The position numbers were made by a program, and so were the translations under genes. DNA of 64,000 nucleotides, taken from positions 454,057-518,056 of the forward strand of contig NZ_JACRWE010000004.1 in the NCBI RefSeq assembly GCF_014323405.1, in the 5' to 3' direction. Source of the stretch: Romboutsia faecis (lineage in GTDB: Bacteria; Bacillota; Clostridia; Peptostreptococcales; Peptostreptococcaceae). The notes below the pieces were generated by a model. The model made no database searches, was not told the origin of the DNA, and saw only the letters and a program-made list of their open reading frames with translations. This document shows, piece by piece, positions 26,695-36,379 of the stretch (positions are counted from its first letter, which is position 1; each line of letters begins with the position of its first letter).

Positions 26695-27507
26695 TTAAAA
26701 ACTATATTTTAAATAATCTTTATTTAAGAGTACAAATTTAATAAATAGAAATATTCCAAATGAAAATAAGATAAGCCCGATTAATAAAGCAGACATTGCA
26801 ATATCTTTTGTCATAAATATAGATGAACTAGATGAAAAGTTCATTTGAGGAAGAATGCTAATTAAATTATTAGTAAAATGAGTTAAAATTGGAATTAGAA
26901 TGTTTTTATATTTAATGTATAAAATGCAGTTTGCTATAGCAAACATAATAGCACCAATAACAGCAAGCTCTATATGAAGAATGCCAAAGATAAATGAAGA
27001 AACAAGCATAGAAATTACTGTACTAAAATATCTAGACATTCTTTTAAAAAATATAGCTCGAAATAAAAGTTCTTCTACTAAAGGAGCGCTAATTGTTACT
27101 AATAAAAAATATAAGATAAACTTAGAAAGAGTAGTGACGTTATTGTTGTCGCTATTGAGCATAATGTTTAAATTATCTGGATTAATAAAGTAGAGTATTC
27201 CTACTAAAAGGAGAACAGAGCCTAGACTGATAGATAATTGTGTTATAACAACGTTAATTACTTCAGAGAATTTTACTTTACGTAAAAAATCTTTAAATAA
27301 TTCACTAACTTTATCTTTAGAAGTTCTAAACATAAATAATAAAAACATAAACATGATGATATTGCTGCATAAGGATAAAAAGTTATAATTATCTGAATAC
27401 GGTAAGTTAAAATCAACTATTATAGAAGGTATTATTATTGAAAATAGAATAAATAGTATGAATGCCTTAAATAGTTTTACTTCTTTAAATCCAAAATAAT
27501 TATTCAT
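26695..27507 (-). CDS. CPBP-family intramembrane protease
   Basis: 270 aa with about eight membrane helices. The Abi/CPBP motif is clear: APLVEELLFRAIFFKRM (EExxxR), then FGILHIEL with the second His/Glu site and a third segment THFTNNLISIL. Relatives process prenylated proteins or act in bacteriocin immunity; no bacteriocin genes are near. The frame opens 15 nt earlier, but GGGGTGG lies properly before the ATG at 27507. Confidence 0.85.
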   Translation of the reverse strand: MNNYFGFKEVKLFKAFILFILFSIIIPSIIVDFNLPYSDNYNFLSLCSNIIMFMFLLFMFRTSKDKVSELFKDFLRKVKFSEVINVVITQLSISLGSVLLLVGILYFINPDNLNIMLNSDNNNVTTLSKFILYFLLVTISAPLVEELLFRAIFFKRMSRYFSTVISMLVSSFIFGILHIELAVIGAIMFAIANCILYIKYKNILIPILTHFTNNLISILPQMNFSSSSSIFMTKDIAMSALLIGLILFSFGIFLFIKFVLLNKDYLKYSF

Positions 27508-27631
27508 AATACCACCCCTCATACTAAAATATATTTGAGGGGAGAGTTTTAAATGTATTAAATTATAAAATCTAGACTAAAATTTATTTAAACATAAAAA
27601 GAAATGAAATATTAATTTAGGGGTGATAAAT

Positions 27632-28135
27632 ATGAAGTACAAAGTTGTAAAAAAACAAAATGGTAGTAAAAGATGTATTGTATGTGGAGAAGAGAATGAA
27701 CTAGGATTAAAAGCATCTTTTTACGAATTAGAAAATAATGAACTAGTAGCTATTTGTAAAACTAAAGACTGGCATCAGAGCTATCCCGGCAGAGTACATG
27801 GAGGTATGTCAGCATCATTATTAGATGAAACAATAGGACGAGCTATAAGTATAAATGATCAAACTATATGGGGAGTAACGGTATCCTTAGAATTGAAATA
27901 TAGAAAACCTGTACCAACGGACTGTGAAATAAAGGTAGTTGGTAGGATAACAAAAGAAAATAGAAGAATGTTTGAAGGAAGTGGAGAAATTATATTACCA
28001 AATGGAGAAGTTGCAGTAACAGCAACGGCTAAATATATGAAGCTTCCAGTAGATAAAATAGTTGAAGGTGATTTTATAGAGGAAGAGTGGATTGAGGTAA
28101 ACGATAAAGAGAAAGTTGATTATATAGAATACTAA
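27632..28135 (+). CDS. Hotdog-fold (PaaI-like) thioesterase
   Basis: 167 aa. It contains a hotdog core: RVHGGMSASLLDETIGRAI (catalytic HGG...DE), SLELKYRKPVPTDCEIKVVGRI, and GEVAVTATAKYM. A short N-terminal extension has CIVCGEEN, a CxxC that may bind zinc with other residues. Likely an acyl-CoA thioesterase; substrate unknown. GGGGTGAT sits 5 nt before this ATG, and the longer frame from GTG 27623 would start inside that site. Confidence 0.85.
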   Translation: MKYKVVKKQNGSKRCIVCGEENELGLKASFYELENNELVAICKTKDWHQSYPGRVHGGMSASLLDETIGRAISINDQTIWGVTVSLELKYRKPVPTDCEIKVVGRITKENRRMFEGSGEIILPNGEVAVTATAKYMKLPVDKIVEGDFIEEEWIEVNDKEKVDYIEY

Positions 28136-28289
28136 TAATACTTTACATATGATTTAATAAATGTTATTGAGCATGATAGAAAGAATATGACAAATAACTA
28201 TAAGATTAAAAGGAATATTAAGTCTTATTATTTATATAATAAAATTCAGTTAGAAAAAATAAATATTATATAATAAATCAACTATAAAA

Positions 28290-28318
28290 TTGACATAATT
28301 AGTCTTAAAACATACTAT
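28290..28318 (+). promoter_or_regulatory. SigA-type promoter of the serine operon
   Basis: TTGACA, 17 nt, TACTAT, about 50 nt before the first start codon. No T-box or riboswitch was seen in the leader. Confidence 0.7.
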
Positions 28319-28375
28319 AAATATTAAAATATTAAAACTAAATTAGATTATTATTCTAAAGAAAGGAGGCTTATT

Positions 28376-29467
28376 ATGAGCAAGAGGTTATTTATACCTG
28401 GTCCGATTGATGTTAGTCAAGATATACTAGATTGTATGTCTACTCAAGTAATAGGTCATAGAGGAAAAGAAGCGTCTCAATTGCAACAAGACATAAGTGA
28501 AAAATTACAAAAGTTATTTTATACAAATAGTACAATACTTTTATCTACATCCTCCGGAACTGGATTAATGGAAGGAGCTATACGATCCTGTACATCAAAA
28601 AGAGCAGCTGTGTTTTCTTGTGGTTCATTTGGTAACCGTTGGTATAAAATAGGTATTTCTAATATGATACCAGTGGATTTGTTTGAAGTAGATCTAGGGC
28701 GGGCTATAAGTCCTGAAATGGTTGATAAGGTGCTTTCTACCGGAAAATATGATTTAATAACAGTAACTCATAATGAGACTTCTACGGGAATAAGAAATCC
28801 AATAGAAGCTATTGGGGAAGTTGTTAAAAAATACAATGATATAATTTACTGTGTAGATGCAGTAAGTTCAGCAGGTGGAATAAAAATAGAGGTTGATAAG
28901 CTAGGAATAGATATATGTATAACATCAGTGCAAAAAGCATTAGGCTTACCGCCAGGAATGGCAATCTGCACATTTTCCAATAAAGCAGTTCAACGAGCTA
29001 AAAAAGTACCTTATAGAGGGACTTATTTTGATTTATTAGCAATGTATGAATACATTGTAAGCAAAAATTATCAATACCCTTCAACTCCATCCCTTTCACA
29101 TATGTTCGCTTTAAACTTCCAATTAAACCAAATCTTAAAAGAAGGCCTAGAAAACCGATTTGCTAGACATGAAGATATGGCTAGAATAGTTAGAAATTGG
29201 GCTAGAGAACACTTCCAAATTTTTACTGATGAAAATTATTTATCTAATACTCTTACCGTAATAAAGAATACCAAAGGTATAAGTGTATCTAATTTAAATA
29301 AAGAATTACAAAAATATGGCTATGAAATAGCAAATGGCTATGGAGGCCTTAAAGAAAAGACTTTTAGAATCTCTCATATGGGTGATTACACAGTAGATGA
29401 TGTAAAATCTTTATTGAAAAATATCAATGAAATATTAGGATTTAAAACAGATTTAAGTTTATTATAG
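28376..29467 (+). CDS. Class V aminotransferase (phosphoserine/alanine-glyoxylate type)
   Basis: 363 aa PLP enzyme. The cofactor lysine is K187 in TSVQKALGLPPG, preceded by YCVDAVSSAGG, and the family N-terminus LFIPGPIDVSQDIL is present. It belongs to the serine-pyruvate / alanine-glyoxylate aminotransferase branch, which replaces classical SerC in many clostridia and archaea. Because SerA follows directly, the likely reaction is 3-phosphohydroxypyruvate plus glutamate to phosphoserine. AAAGGAGG lies 7 nt before the ATG. First gene of a three-gene operon with serA and a DUF1015 gene. Confidence 0.88.
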   Translation: MSKRLFIPGPIDVSQDILDCMSTQVIGHRGKEASQLQQDISEKLQKLFYTNSTILLSTSSGTGLMEGAIRSCTSKRAAVFSCGSFGNRWYKIGISNMIPVDLFEVDLGRAISPEMVDKVLSTGKYDLITVTHNETSTGIRNPIEAIGEVVKKYNDIIYCVDAVSSAGGIKIEVDKLGIDICITSVQKALGLPPGMAICTFSNKAVQRAKKVPYRGTYFDLLAMYEYIVSKNYQYPSTPSLSHMFALNFQLNQILKEGLENRFARHEDMARIVRNWAREHFQIFTDENYLSNTLTVIKNTKGISVSNLNKELQKYGYEIANGYGGLKEKTFRISHMGDYTVDDVKSLLKNINEILGFKTDLSLL

Positions 29468-29533
29468 ATAACTAAAGATAATTTTAAATAGATAATGCAT
29501 ACACGGTAAAATAATAAATTGGGAGGTATGAAA

Positions 29534-30481
29534 ATGTATAATATATTGATTACAGATGGTGTGAATAGGGATGCAATAGAAAAACTAAGAAAGTTAAATT
29601 TTAATGTTATAGATGAGTATTATGATGGATTAGAGTTAGGAGAAAAACTTAAGTATGTGGATGCTTTGGTAATAAGATCTAAAAATAAAATTACTAAAGA
29701 GATAATAGATAAAGCTTGTGAGGGCAATAGATTGAAATTGATAATACGATCAGGTGTAGGTATTGATAATATAGAGGTTGAGTATGCACAGAGTAAGGGA
29801 ATAAAAGTAATGAATACACCATGTGGAAGTACCGTTTCAGTTGCAGAACTTACTATAGGTCAAATAATTACAATTGCTAGATTTGTAAACCTTTCAAATG
29901 TAAGAATGAGAGAAGGTAAATGGGAGAAGAAACAATATATAGGCACTGAAATATTTGGAAAGACTTTAGGAGTAGTAGGTATGGGTAGAATAGGGAAAGA
30001 AGTATCTAAAAGGGCAGTGGCAATGGGGATGAATATAATATATTATGATATTTTAGGTAAAATGGATGTCCCTTCTAAGTATATATTTTGTGAATTTGAA
30101 GAAGTATTAGCAAATGCTGATTTTTTAACTATTCATATACCTTATGAAAAGGAAAAAGGCTATTTAATAACTGAAAAAGAAATAAATAAAATGAAAGATG
30201 GAATATATCTAATAAACCATGCTAGAGGAGGATTAGTTTGTGAGAAGGACTTAATAAAGGCTTTAGATAGTGGGAAAATAAAAGCAGCAGCATTAGATGT
30301 ATTTGAATCAGAGCCTAATATTAACTTGAATCTAGTAAGTCACCCTAGAGTTTCTCCTACACCACATATAGGTGCTTCAACATTAGAAGCTCAATGTAGA
30401 ATAAGTTCAGAAATAGTTGATATAATAATTAGTTACTTTAAAGAGGACCAGAATGATAAAGATATAAGAGTAGCGCTATAG
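29534..30481 (+). CDS. serA: D-3-phosphoglycerate dehydrogenase
   Basis: 315 aa, the short form: a D-2-hydroxyacid dehydrogenase without C-terminal ACT or ASB domains. NAD-binding GVVGMGRIGKEV, catalytic Arg in NHARGGLV, and the His in TPHIGAST are visible, with IIRSGVGIDNI in the substrate domain. It oxidises 3-phosphoglycerate in the first step of serine synthesis. Lacking an ACT domain, it should not be serine-inhibited by the usual mechanism. The frame opens at 29519, but GGGAGG places the start at ATG 29534. It lies 66 nt after the aminotransferase and 27 nt before the DUF1015 gene. Confidence 0.9.
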   Translation: MYNILITDGVNRDAIEKLRKLNFNVIDEYYDGLELGEKLKYVDALVIRSKNKITKEIIDKACEGNRLKLIIRSGVGIDNIEVEYAQSKGIKVMNTPCGSTVSVAELTIGQIITIARFVNLSNVRMREGKWEKKQYIGTEIFGKTLGVVGMGRIGKEVSKRAVAMGMNIIYYDILGKMDVPSKYIFCEFEEVLANADFLTIHIPYEKEKGYLITEKEINKMKDGIYLINHARGGLVCEKDLIKALDSGKIKAAALDVFESEPNINLNLVSHPRVSPTPHIGASTLEAQCRISSEIVDIIISYFKEDQNDKDIRVAL

Positions 30482-30508
30482 TCACTAGTTAGATAAAGGA
30501 GGAGAACT

Positions 30509-31750
30509 ATGGCCATAATAAAACCATTTAAGGCGATAAGGCCGACTAATGAAGTTGTAGAAAAACTTGCAGAATTACCATATGATGTTATGGATAGAAA
30601 CGAAGCTAAATTTATGGCATGTAATAATGAATATTCATTTTTACATATCGATAGAGCAGAAATAGATTTGCCGGATAATATAGATGAACATGATGAAAAA
30701 GTATATTTAAAAGCAAAAGAAAATTTAGATAAATTTAGAAAAAATAAGATCTTAATAAAAGAAGAGAATGAATGTATCTATATTTATAGAGAAACAATGA
30801 ATGAAAGAAGTCAGATTGGAATAGTTGCATGTGTATCTATAGAGGATAGTTTAGATGGAGTAATAAAAAAGCATGAATATACTAAGTCAGATAAAGAATT
30901 AGATAGAACAAATCATATAAGGTATTGTAATGCAAATACAGGAACAATACTTGTTACTTATAGAAATAGGGAAGCTATAAATAATATAATAAGTAATTAT
31001 ATAGATATAGAAAAGCCACTTTACGATTTTTATACTAATGATAATATTCATCATACTGTTTGGAGGATTTATCAAGAAGAGGTTATAAATAAAATTGTAT
31101 CAGAATTTAAAAAAGTACCATACTTATATATAGCAGATGGACATCATAGAGCAGCTGCTGCAGAGAATATAGCTAAAGAGATGAGAAATAAAAATAAATG
31201 TTATACAGGTGAAGAAGAGTTTAACTACTATTTAGCAATGATATCTCCAGACAAAGATTTAGAGGTATTAGATTATAATAGAGTAGTAAAAGATTTAAAT
31301 AATTTAAGTGAGGTTGAATTTATAAGCAAAATAAAAGAAAATTTTAAAGTTATAGAATTGAATGGAGAATTATATAAACCTAATAAAAAGGGAAGATTTG
31401 GAATGTACTTAAATTCCAAATGGTATGAACTAAAGGCTAATGAAAATTTATTAACAAATACAGATATAGTAAAGCGTTTAGATGTTAGCATACTTCATGA
31501 TTATATAATAAAGCCTATTCTTGGAATTGATGATCCTAAAAATGATAAGAGAATAGATTTTGTTGGAGGTATCAGAGGGATTAAAGAGCTAGAAAGAAGA
31601 GTAAATGAGGATATGAAAGTTGCATTTTCTATATATCCGACAAGTATAGAAGAATTAATGATGGTAGCTGATGAAAATAAAATAATGCCTGCAAAATCAA
31701 CTTGGTTTGAACCTAAAGTAAGATGTGGTTTATTTTTACATGAAATATAA
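30509..31750 (+). CDS. DUF1015-family protein in the serine operon
   Basis: 413 aa, normal length for DUF1015. The N-terminal AIIKPFKAIRPTNE...AELPYDVM and the central YIADGHHRAAAAENIA (D210-R214) are family marks; the DGHHR segment resembles the ParB/sulfiredoxin-type nucleotide-binding motif. The C-terminal part has DFVGGIRG and MPAKSTWFEPKVRCGLFLHE. Function is not firmly established, but it recurs beside serA and the class V aminotransferase. Since no phosphoserine phosphatase is in this operon, a role in the last step or in serine phosphorylation is a reasonable guess, no more. AGGAGG precedes the ATG. Confidence 0.85.
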   Translation: MAIIKPFKAIRPTNEVVEKLAELPYDVMDRNEAKFMACNNEYSFLHIDRAEIDLPDNIDEHDEKVYLKAKENLDKFRKNKILIKEENECIYIYRETMNERSQIGIVACVSIEDSLDGVIKKHEYTKSDKELDRTNHIRYCNANTGTILVTYRNREAINNIISNYIDIEKPLYDFYTNDNIHHTVWRIYQEEVINKIVSEFKKVPYLYIADGHHRAAAAENIAKEMRNKNKCYTGEEEFNYYLAMISPDKDLEVLDYNRVVKDLNNLSEVEFISKIKENFKVIELNGELYKPNKKGRFGMYLNSKWYELKANENLLTNTDIVKRLDVSILHDYIIKPILGIDDPKNDKRIDFVGGIRGIKELERRVNEDMKVAFSIYPTSIEELMMVADENKIMPAKSTWFEPKVRCGLFLHEI

Positions 31751-31757
31751 AATAGAT

Positions 31758-31812
31758 AGGGTATTTCAAAAATATATTTAATTTTAAAGAATATTTGAAA
31801 TATCCTTTTTTA
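31758..31812 (+). terminator. Terminator of the serine operon
   Basis: A stem of GGTATTTCAAA with TTTGAAATATCC around an AT-rich loop, then TTTTTTATT. Confidence 0.85.
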
Positions 31813-31997
31813 TTGTAAGAATATTGATCAATTAATAAGTACAATTTACATGATAGATGCGATGTTAGAAATTAGAATTTTTATTTTGAGTTATATTGAA
31901 AATTAAGGTGTACGAAGGTGTAATTTGATAGTATACTAATAATTGTTTGATTAGTAAAACTTTTATTAAATATAATATTGTAAGATAGGGGGATAGT

Positions 31998-33338
31998 ATG
32001 GAAAATCTTTTATCACAGTTAAGTAATATTACAATTATATTATCTAATATAATTTGGCCATTATTTATACCGTTCTTATTGCTAGTAGGAATTTATATAT
32101 GTGCTCAGGTGTTATTAAATATAAAATCTTTAACAACTGAAAAATGCAAATTTAATATTTTACACATTATACCTCAAGCATCAGTATCATTAGGTGCTAT
32201 GATGGGAACCGGAATTATAATTGGATTTCTAGGAGCGCTAAGCACTTTATATATGGGAGGACAAGTATATGTAGAAGGTGTTGCCTTATGGGCATTGTTG
32301 GGATCTTTAGTTTTAATACCAATTTCGTATTGTGAAACGTTAATAGCAAAGATTGTTAATATGACTCCTAGAGAATATATAGCAAAGTTTATATCTAAAG
32401 ATGCATCAAAAATTTATGTAGTATCACTAACCCTTTTGTATGTTTTTGCTATAGGTGGAGTTCAATTTAGTGGAATGGATGCTATAATAATAACTACTTT
32501 AGATAAGGTAGCAGGAATACAAATCAATGAACTACAAAGATATTTATTTATAATTATTCCGATTATAGGAATTTTAGCTATTGTTACATTAAGAAATAGG
32601 CAAGATGTATTTATAAGGTCTATGATAAGCATGATATTAATTGCTTCTATAACTTATTTTGTATTCTTTGGAATATTTCTAAGTAAAACTTATGATTATC
32701 TTCCAATATTTATTAATAAAATGGTTATTGGATTTACAAATCCAGTTAGCATGTTATTTGGAATACCATTAGGCCTTATATTCGGAATGCAAAGAGTTAT
32801 ACAAATTGCAGAACCGGGTCTTGGAACATTAGCGCTTGCTGCTACGAAAACTGATTTAAATCCTAGAGTTTCGGCATTAATATCGGCAGTAATGACTACT
32901 TTTCTTGTAGTTGTATCAGTACTAGTAACTTCATACATAGCTTCATATGGATTAAATCAAGATATTATATCTTTTGAAGAAGGTAGTTTACAAAGGTTAG
33001 TCTCTTACTTTGAAACTGTAATAAGTGTAACAGGCGGATTTGGTTTAATAGTATTGTTTATATTTATAATTTTATCGGGGATGACTACCTTATTAGGATC
33101 TTATTATCTCTTAAGTCAAACAAGTAAAGGTATATTCAAAAATAAAAAGATTACATACCTAGGCCTTTTAATATTTGCAGGGGTTTTAGCTGTATATAAA
33201 TTTGAAATTTTATTTAACTTATTAAATATATTGTTATTTATTCCTACATCATTAAATATAGGTGCGTTAGCTATGTTTGTTGAATTTGAATGGAGCAAAT
33301 ACAAAATAAAGGAAAATAGAATACAAAAAGTTGCATAA
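31998..33338 (+). CDS. AGCS-family amino acid symporter (divergent)
   Basis: 446 aa with about eleven membrane helices. The segment PQASVSLGAMMGTGIIIGFLGALST matches the AGCS (alanine/glycine:cation symporter) stretch after the first helix, and FGMQRVIQIAEPGLGTLALAATKT matches the conserved NEAGLGSAPIAAA region, with EPGLG in place of NEAGLG. It is therefore a divergent AGCS member importing a small neutral amino acid with sodium. GGGGGAT precedes the ATG. It follows the serine operon after a terminator and about 185 nt; a serine or alanine substrate is possible but unproven. Confidence 0.75.
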   Translation: MENLLSQLSNITIILSNIIWPLFIPFLLLVGIYICAQVLLNIKSLTTEKCKFNILHIIPQASVSLGAMMGTGIIIGFLGALSTLYMGGQVYVEGVALWALLGSLVLIPISYCETLIAKIVNMTPREYIAKFISKDASKIYVVSLTLLYVFAIGGVQFSGMDAIIITTLDKVAGIQINELQRYLFIIIPIIGILAIVTLRNRQDVFIRSMISMILIASITYFVFFGIFLSKTYDYLPIFINKMVIGFTNPVSMLFGIPLGLIFGMQRVIQIAEPGLGTLALAATKTDLNPRVSALISAVMTTFLVVVSVLVTSYIASYGLNQDIISFEEGSLQRLVSYFETVISVTGGFGLIVLFIFIILSGMTTLLGSYYLLSQTSKGIFKNKKITYLGLLIFAGVLAVYKFEILFNLLNILLFIPTSLNIGALAMFVEFEWSKYKIKENRIQKVA

Positions 33339-33339
33339 G

Positions 33340-33370
33340 AAAATCGAGATACATATCTCGATTTTTTTTA
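33340..33370 (+). terminator. Terminator after the AGCS symporter gene
   Basis: The stem AAATCGAGAT / ATCTCGATTT around ACAT is followed by eight T. Confidence 0.92.
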
Positions 33371-33559
33371 TAATATATGATAAAACTAAATTAGCAATAA
33401 GATATTTTGATATACTTCTATAAATTACCTCTATAAGCATATTATTCTTAGAAATAAATCTTATTTTATGATATAATTATACATTAGAGTTAAAAATAGA
33501 TTTATAGATGAATTAAAAAAGATAGAATAAATTTTAAGATAGATTAAGCAGGTGATTAT

Positions 33560-35545
33560 ATGGAAAATAAATTTTTACCAATATGCAAGCAAGATATAAT
33601 AGATAGAGGTTGGGACCAACTAGACTTTGTATTAGTTACGGGAGATTCTTATGTTGATCATCATAGTTTTGGTACAGCAATAATATCTAGAGTACTAGAA
33701 AATGCAGGATACAAAGTAGGTATAATAGCGCAACCAAATTGGAAATCAACAGATGATTTTATGAAACTAGGAAGACCTAGACTTGGATTCTTAGTTAACT
33801 CTGGAAATATGGATTCAATGGTAAATCATTATTCGGTTAGTAAAAAGCAAAGAGATAAAGACCTATATTCTCCAGGTGGGAAAATGGGTTGTAGACCAGA
33901 TAGAGCTGTAATAGTTTACTGTAATAAAATAAGAGAAGCATATAAAGATGTTCCTGTAATAATAGGTGGTATAGAAGCGAGTTTAAGACGATTTGCACAT
34001 TATGATTATTGGGCTAATAAAGTAAGAAAATCTATACTTGTTGATAGTGGAGCTGACTTATTAGTTTACGGAATGAGTGAAAAGCAAATTGTTGAAGTTG
34101 CTGATGCTCTTAATAATGGTTTTGATCCAAAATATATTAGACATATAAATGGTACATGTTATATGGTTGATAATTTAGATGAAGTATACGAAGACTACGT
34201 ATTACTTCCATCTTATAAAGAAATCTGTGAAGATAAAAAGAAATATGCACAGTCTTTCAAAATGCAATATGATGAGCAGGACCCATATAGAGGTAAAGTA
34301 ATAGTTGAGCCATATGGAGATAAATTTTTAGTTCAAAATAAACCTGAAAAACCTTTAAATAGAGAAGAATTGGATGATGTATATGCACTACCTTACCAAA
34401 AAACGTATCATCCAATATACAAAGAAATGGGTGGAATACCTGCGATAGAAGAAGTTAAGTTTAGTATAGTGAGTTCAAGAGGATGTTTTGGAAGTTGTTC
34501 ATTCTGTGCAATAACATTCCATCAAGGTAGAGCGGTACAAAGTAGAAGTCATGAATCTATAGTAGATGAAGCTAAATATATAACTACATTACCAGACTTT
34601 AAAGGTTATATACATGATGTTGGTGGACCAACAGCGAACTTTAGACAAGAAGCTTGTAAAAAGCAAATTACAAAAGGTGCTTGTAAGCATAGACAATGCT
34701 TGCATCCAGATCCATGTAAGAATTTAAAAGTAGACCATACTGATTTTATAGATTTATTAAGGAAGGTAAGAAGCTTACCTGGAATTAAAAAGGTATTTGT
34801 ACGTTCTGGAATAAGATATGATTATGTTATGGCTGATCAAGATAATAAGTTCTTAAGGGAATTAATTAAACATCATGTAAGTGGACAATTAAAGGTTGCT
34901 CCTGAACATGTTGCATCAGAAGTATTGGAGCATATGCAAAAGCCAGCGGGTAACACTTATGATAGATTTAGACAAAAGTTCTTTGCTATAAATGAACAAT
35001 TAGGTATGAAACAATATTTAATACCATACTTAATGTCAAGTCATCCAGGCTCTACATTAAATTCAGCTATAGAACTAGCAGAATATTTAAGAGATACAAA
35101 CTATCAACCAGAGCAGGTGCAGGATTTCTATCCAACACCAGGTACATTATCAACAACAATGTTCTATACAGGACTAGATCCACTTACTATGAAGGAAGTA
35201 TATGTGCCTAAAACGAAGCAAGAAAAAGCAATGCAAAGAGCACTACTTCAATATAGAGCTCCAAGAAACTATGATTTAGTTCATGCAGCACTTGAGGAAG
35301 CTGATAGAGAAGACTTAATTGGATATGGGCCTAAATGTTTAATCAAGCCTAGAGAAGGAAGAGGATACGGATATAGATCTAACTCTAATAATAAAAACAC
35401 TAAAGGTAATAATAACCAAAGAGGTAACTCATCAAGAAACTCAAAAAATAGTAAAAATGATAAGAATAATAAAAATACAAGAAATAAAAAATCACAAGGT
35501 AGTAGAAATAGCAAAAACTCTACTAATAGAAAGAAAAAAAGATAA
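33560..35545 (+). CDS. YgiQ-family radical SAM protein
   Basis: 661 aa. An N-terminal cobalamin-binding-like domain ([28 protein letters not shown]-type IAQPNW) is followed by the radical SAM motif C309-x3-C313-x2-C316 in [11 protein letters not shown] second Cys cluster ([15 protein letters not shown]) fits the YgiQ pattern. From about residue 605 the protein becomes a low-complexity Asn/Lys/Ser/Arg tail rich in repeated NSKN/NKN units, probably disordered and possibly nucleic acid binding. The reaction is unknown. The ATG follows GCAGGTGAT. Confidence 0.88.
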   Translation: MENKFLPICKQDIIDRGWDQLDFVLVTGDSYVDHHSFGTAIISRVLENAGYKVGIIAQPNWKSTDDFMKLGRPRLGFLVNSGNMDSMVNHYSVSKKQRDKDLYSPGGKMGCRPDRAVIVYCNKIREAYKDVPVIIGGIEASLRRFAHYDYWANKVRKSILVDSGADLLVYGMSEKQIVEVADALNNGFDPKYIRHINGTCYMVDNLDEVYEDYVLLPSYKEICEDKKKYAQSFKMQYDEQDPYRGKVIVEPYGDKFLVQNKPEKPLNREELDDVYALPYQKTYHPIYKEMGGIPAIEEVKFSIVSSRGCFGSCSFCAITFHQGRAVQSRSHESIVDEAKYITTLPDFKGYIHDVGGPTANFRQEACKKQITKGACKHRQCLHPDPCKNLKVDHTDFIDLLRKVRSLPGIKKVFVRSGIRYDYVMADQDNKFLRELIKHHVSGQLKVAPEHVASEVLEHMQKPAGNTYDRFRQKFFAINEQLGMKQYLIPYLMSSHPGSTLNSAIELAEYLRDTNYQPEQVQDFYPTPGTLSTTMFYTGLDPLTMKEVYVPKTKQEKAMQRALLQYRAPRNYDLVHAALEEADREDLIGYGPKCLIKPREGRGYGYRSNSNNKNTKGNNNQRGNSSRNSKNSKNDKNNKNTRNKKSQGSRNSKNSTNRKKKR

Positions 35546-35570
35546 TAATAAAAATACAAGAAGATAATAA

Positions 35571-35606
35571 TAAAGGATATGAGAGTATGTCATATCCTTT
35601 ATTTAA
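35571..35606 (+). terminator. Terminator after the YgiQ gene
   Basis: A 12-bp stem TAAAGGATATGA / TCATATCCTTTA is followed by a T-rich end. Confidence 0.85.
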
Positions 35607-35717
35607 TTATAAAATGATAATTAAAATTTATGAATAATAGAACTAATAAATATCTATAAAAAAGTAAATATGAGATAGAAGAATCAATAGGATATTTATA
35701 GAAAAAATCGACCAATA

Positions 35718-35746
35718 TTGACATTTATTTTAATTACATTTATACT
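35718..35746 (+). promoter_or_regulatory. SigA-type promoter of the ECF transporter operon
   Basis: TTGACA, 17 nt, TATACT, about 60 nt before the S-component gene. I see no riboswitch in this leader. Confidence 0.78.
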
Positions 35747-35808
35747 AAAATTTGCGTGAATTTTAAATGTTTATAAAATAAAAATTAAAAATAGAGAGGA
35801 AAGAGAAT

Positions 35809-36360
35809 ATGGGCAAAAAATCTTCAATACAAACTATAGTTGCTATAGGTATAGGAGCTGCAGTTTTCATGATATTAGGAAGGTTTGGTTCAATACCTAC
35901 AGGTATACCAAATACTAATATAGAAACTTCATATGCGTACTTAGCATTAATGTCAGTTGTATATGGGCCAGTAGCAGGTCTTTTAATAGGACTTATAGGG
36001 CACGGATTAAAAGATCTAGTATTCTATGGTATGCCTTGGTTTAGTTGGGTAATAGCATCAGGTATAGTTGGTTTAGTTATAGGTCTTTCATCAAAGAAAC
36101 TAAATATAGAGGGTGGATTTGGTAAAAAACAAATAATAATATTTAATATAACTCAAATTATAGCAAATGCTATAGCTTGGTTTGTAGTGGCACCGGGATT
36201 AGATATAATAATATATGCAGAACCTGCAAATAAAGTATTTATACAAGGTATTGTAGGTGGAGTATCTAATATGATCACTGTAGCAGTACTAGGGACATTA
36301 ATTTTATCTACTTATTCTAAAGTTAAGATGAAGAGCGGAAGTTTAAGAATAGAAGAGTAA
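35809..36360 (+). CDS. ECF transporter S component (UPF0397 family)
   Basis: 183 aa with five or six membrane helices. The sequence [58 protein letters not shown] is typical of UPF0397 substrate-binding subunits of energy-coupling-factor vitamin transporters. The substrate is not known with certainty for this family. It heads an operon with a fused two-domain ATPase and a T component, so it forms a dedicated (group I-like) module. GAGAGGAAAG precedes the ATG. Confidence 0.85.
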   Translation: MGKKSSIQTIVAIGIGAAVFMILGRFGSIPTGIPNTNIETSYAYLALMSVVYGPVAGLLIGLIGHGLKDLVFYGMPWFSWVIASGIVGLVIGLSSKKLNIEGGFGKKQIIIFNITQIIANAIAWFVVAPGLDIIIYAEPANKVFIQGIVGGVSNMITVAVLGTLILSTYSKVKMKSGSLRIEE

Positions 36361-36379
36361 GTTGTAGAAGGAGATAGGA

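Noticed and set aside
28136..28375. Possible T-box or riboswitch ahead of the serine operon
   Set aside because: No T-box sequence, specifier hairpin or known riboswitch core; only a promoter is visible.
35281..35559. 92-codon minus-strand frame rich in Leu/Phe
   Set aside because: It is the antisense of the Asn/Lys-rich tail of the YgiQ gene; the composition is a by-product of that tail.
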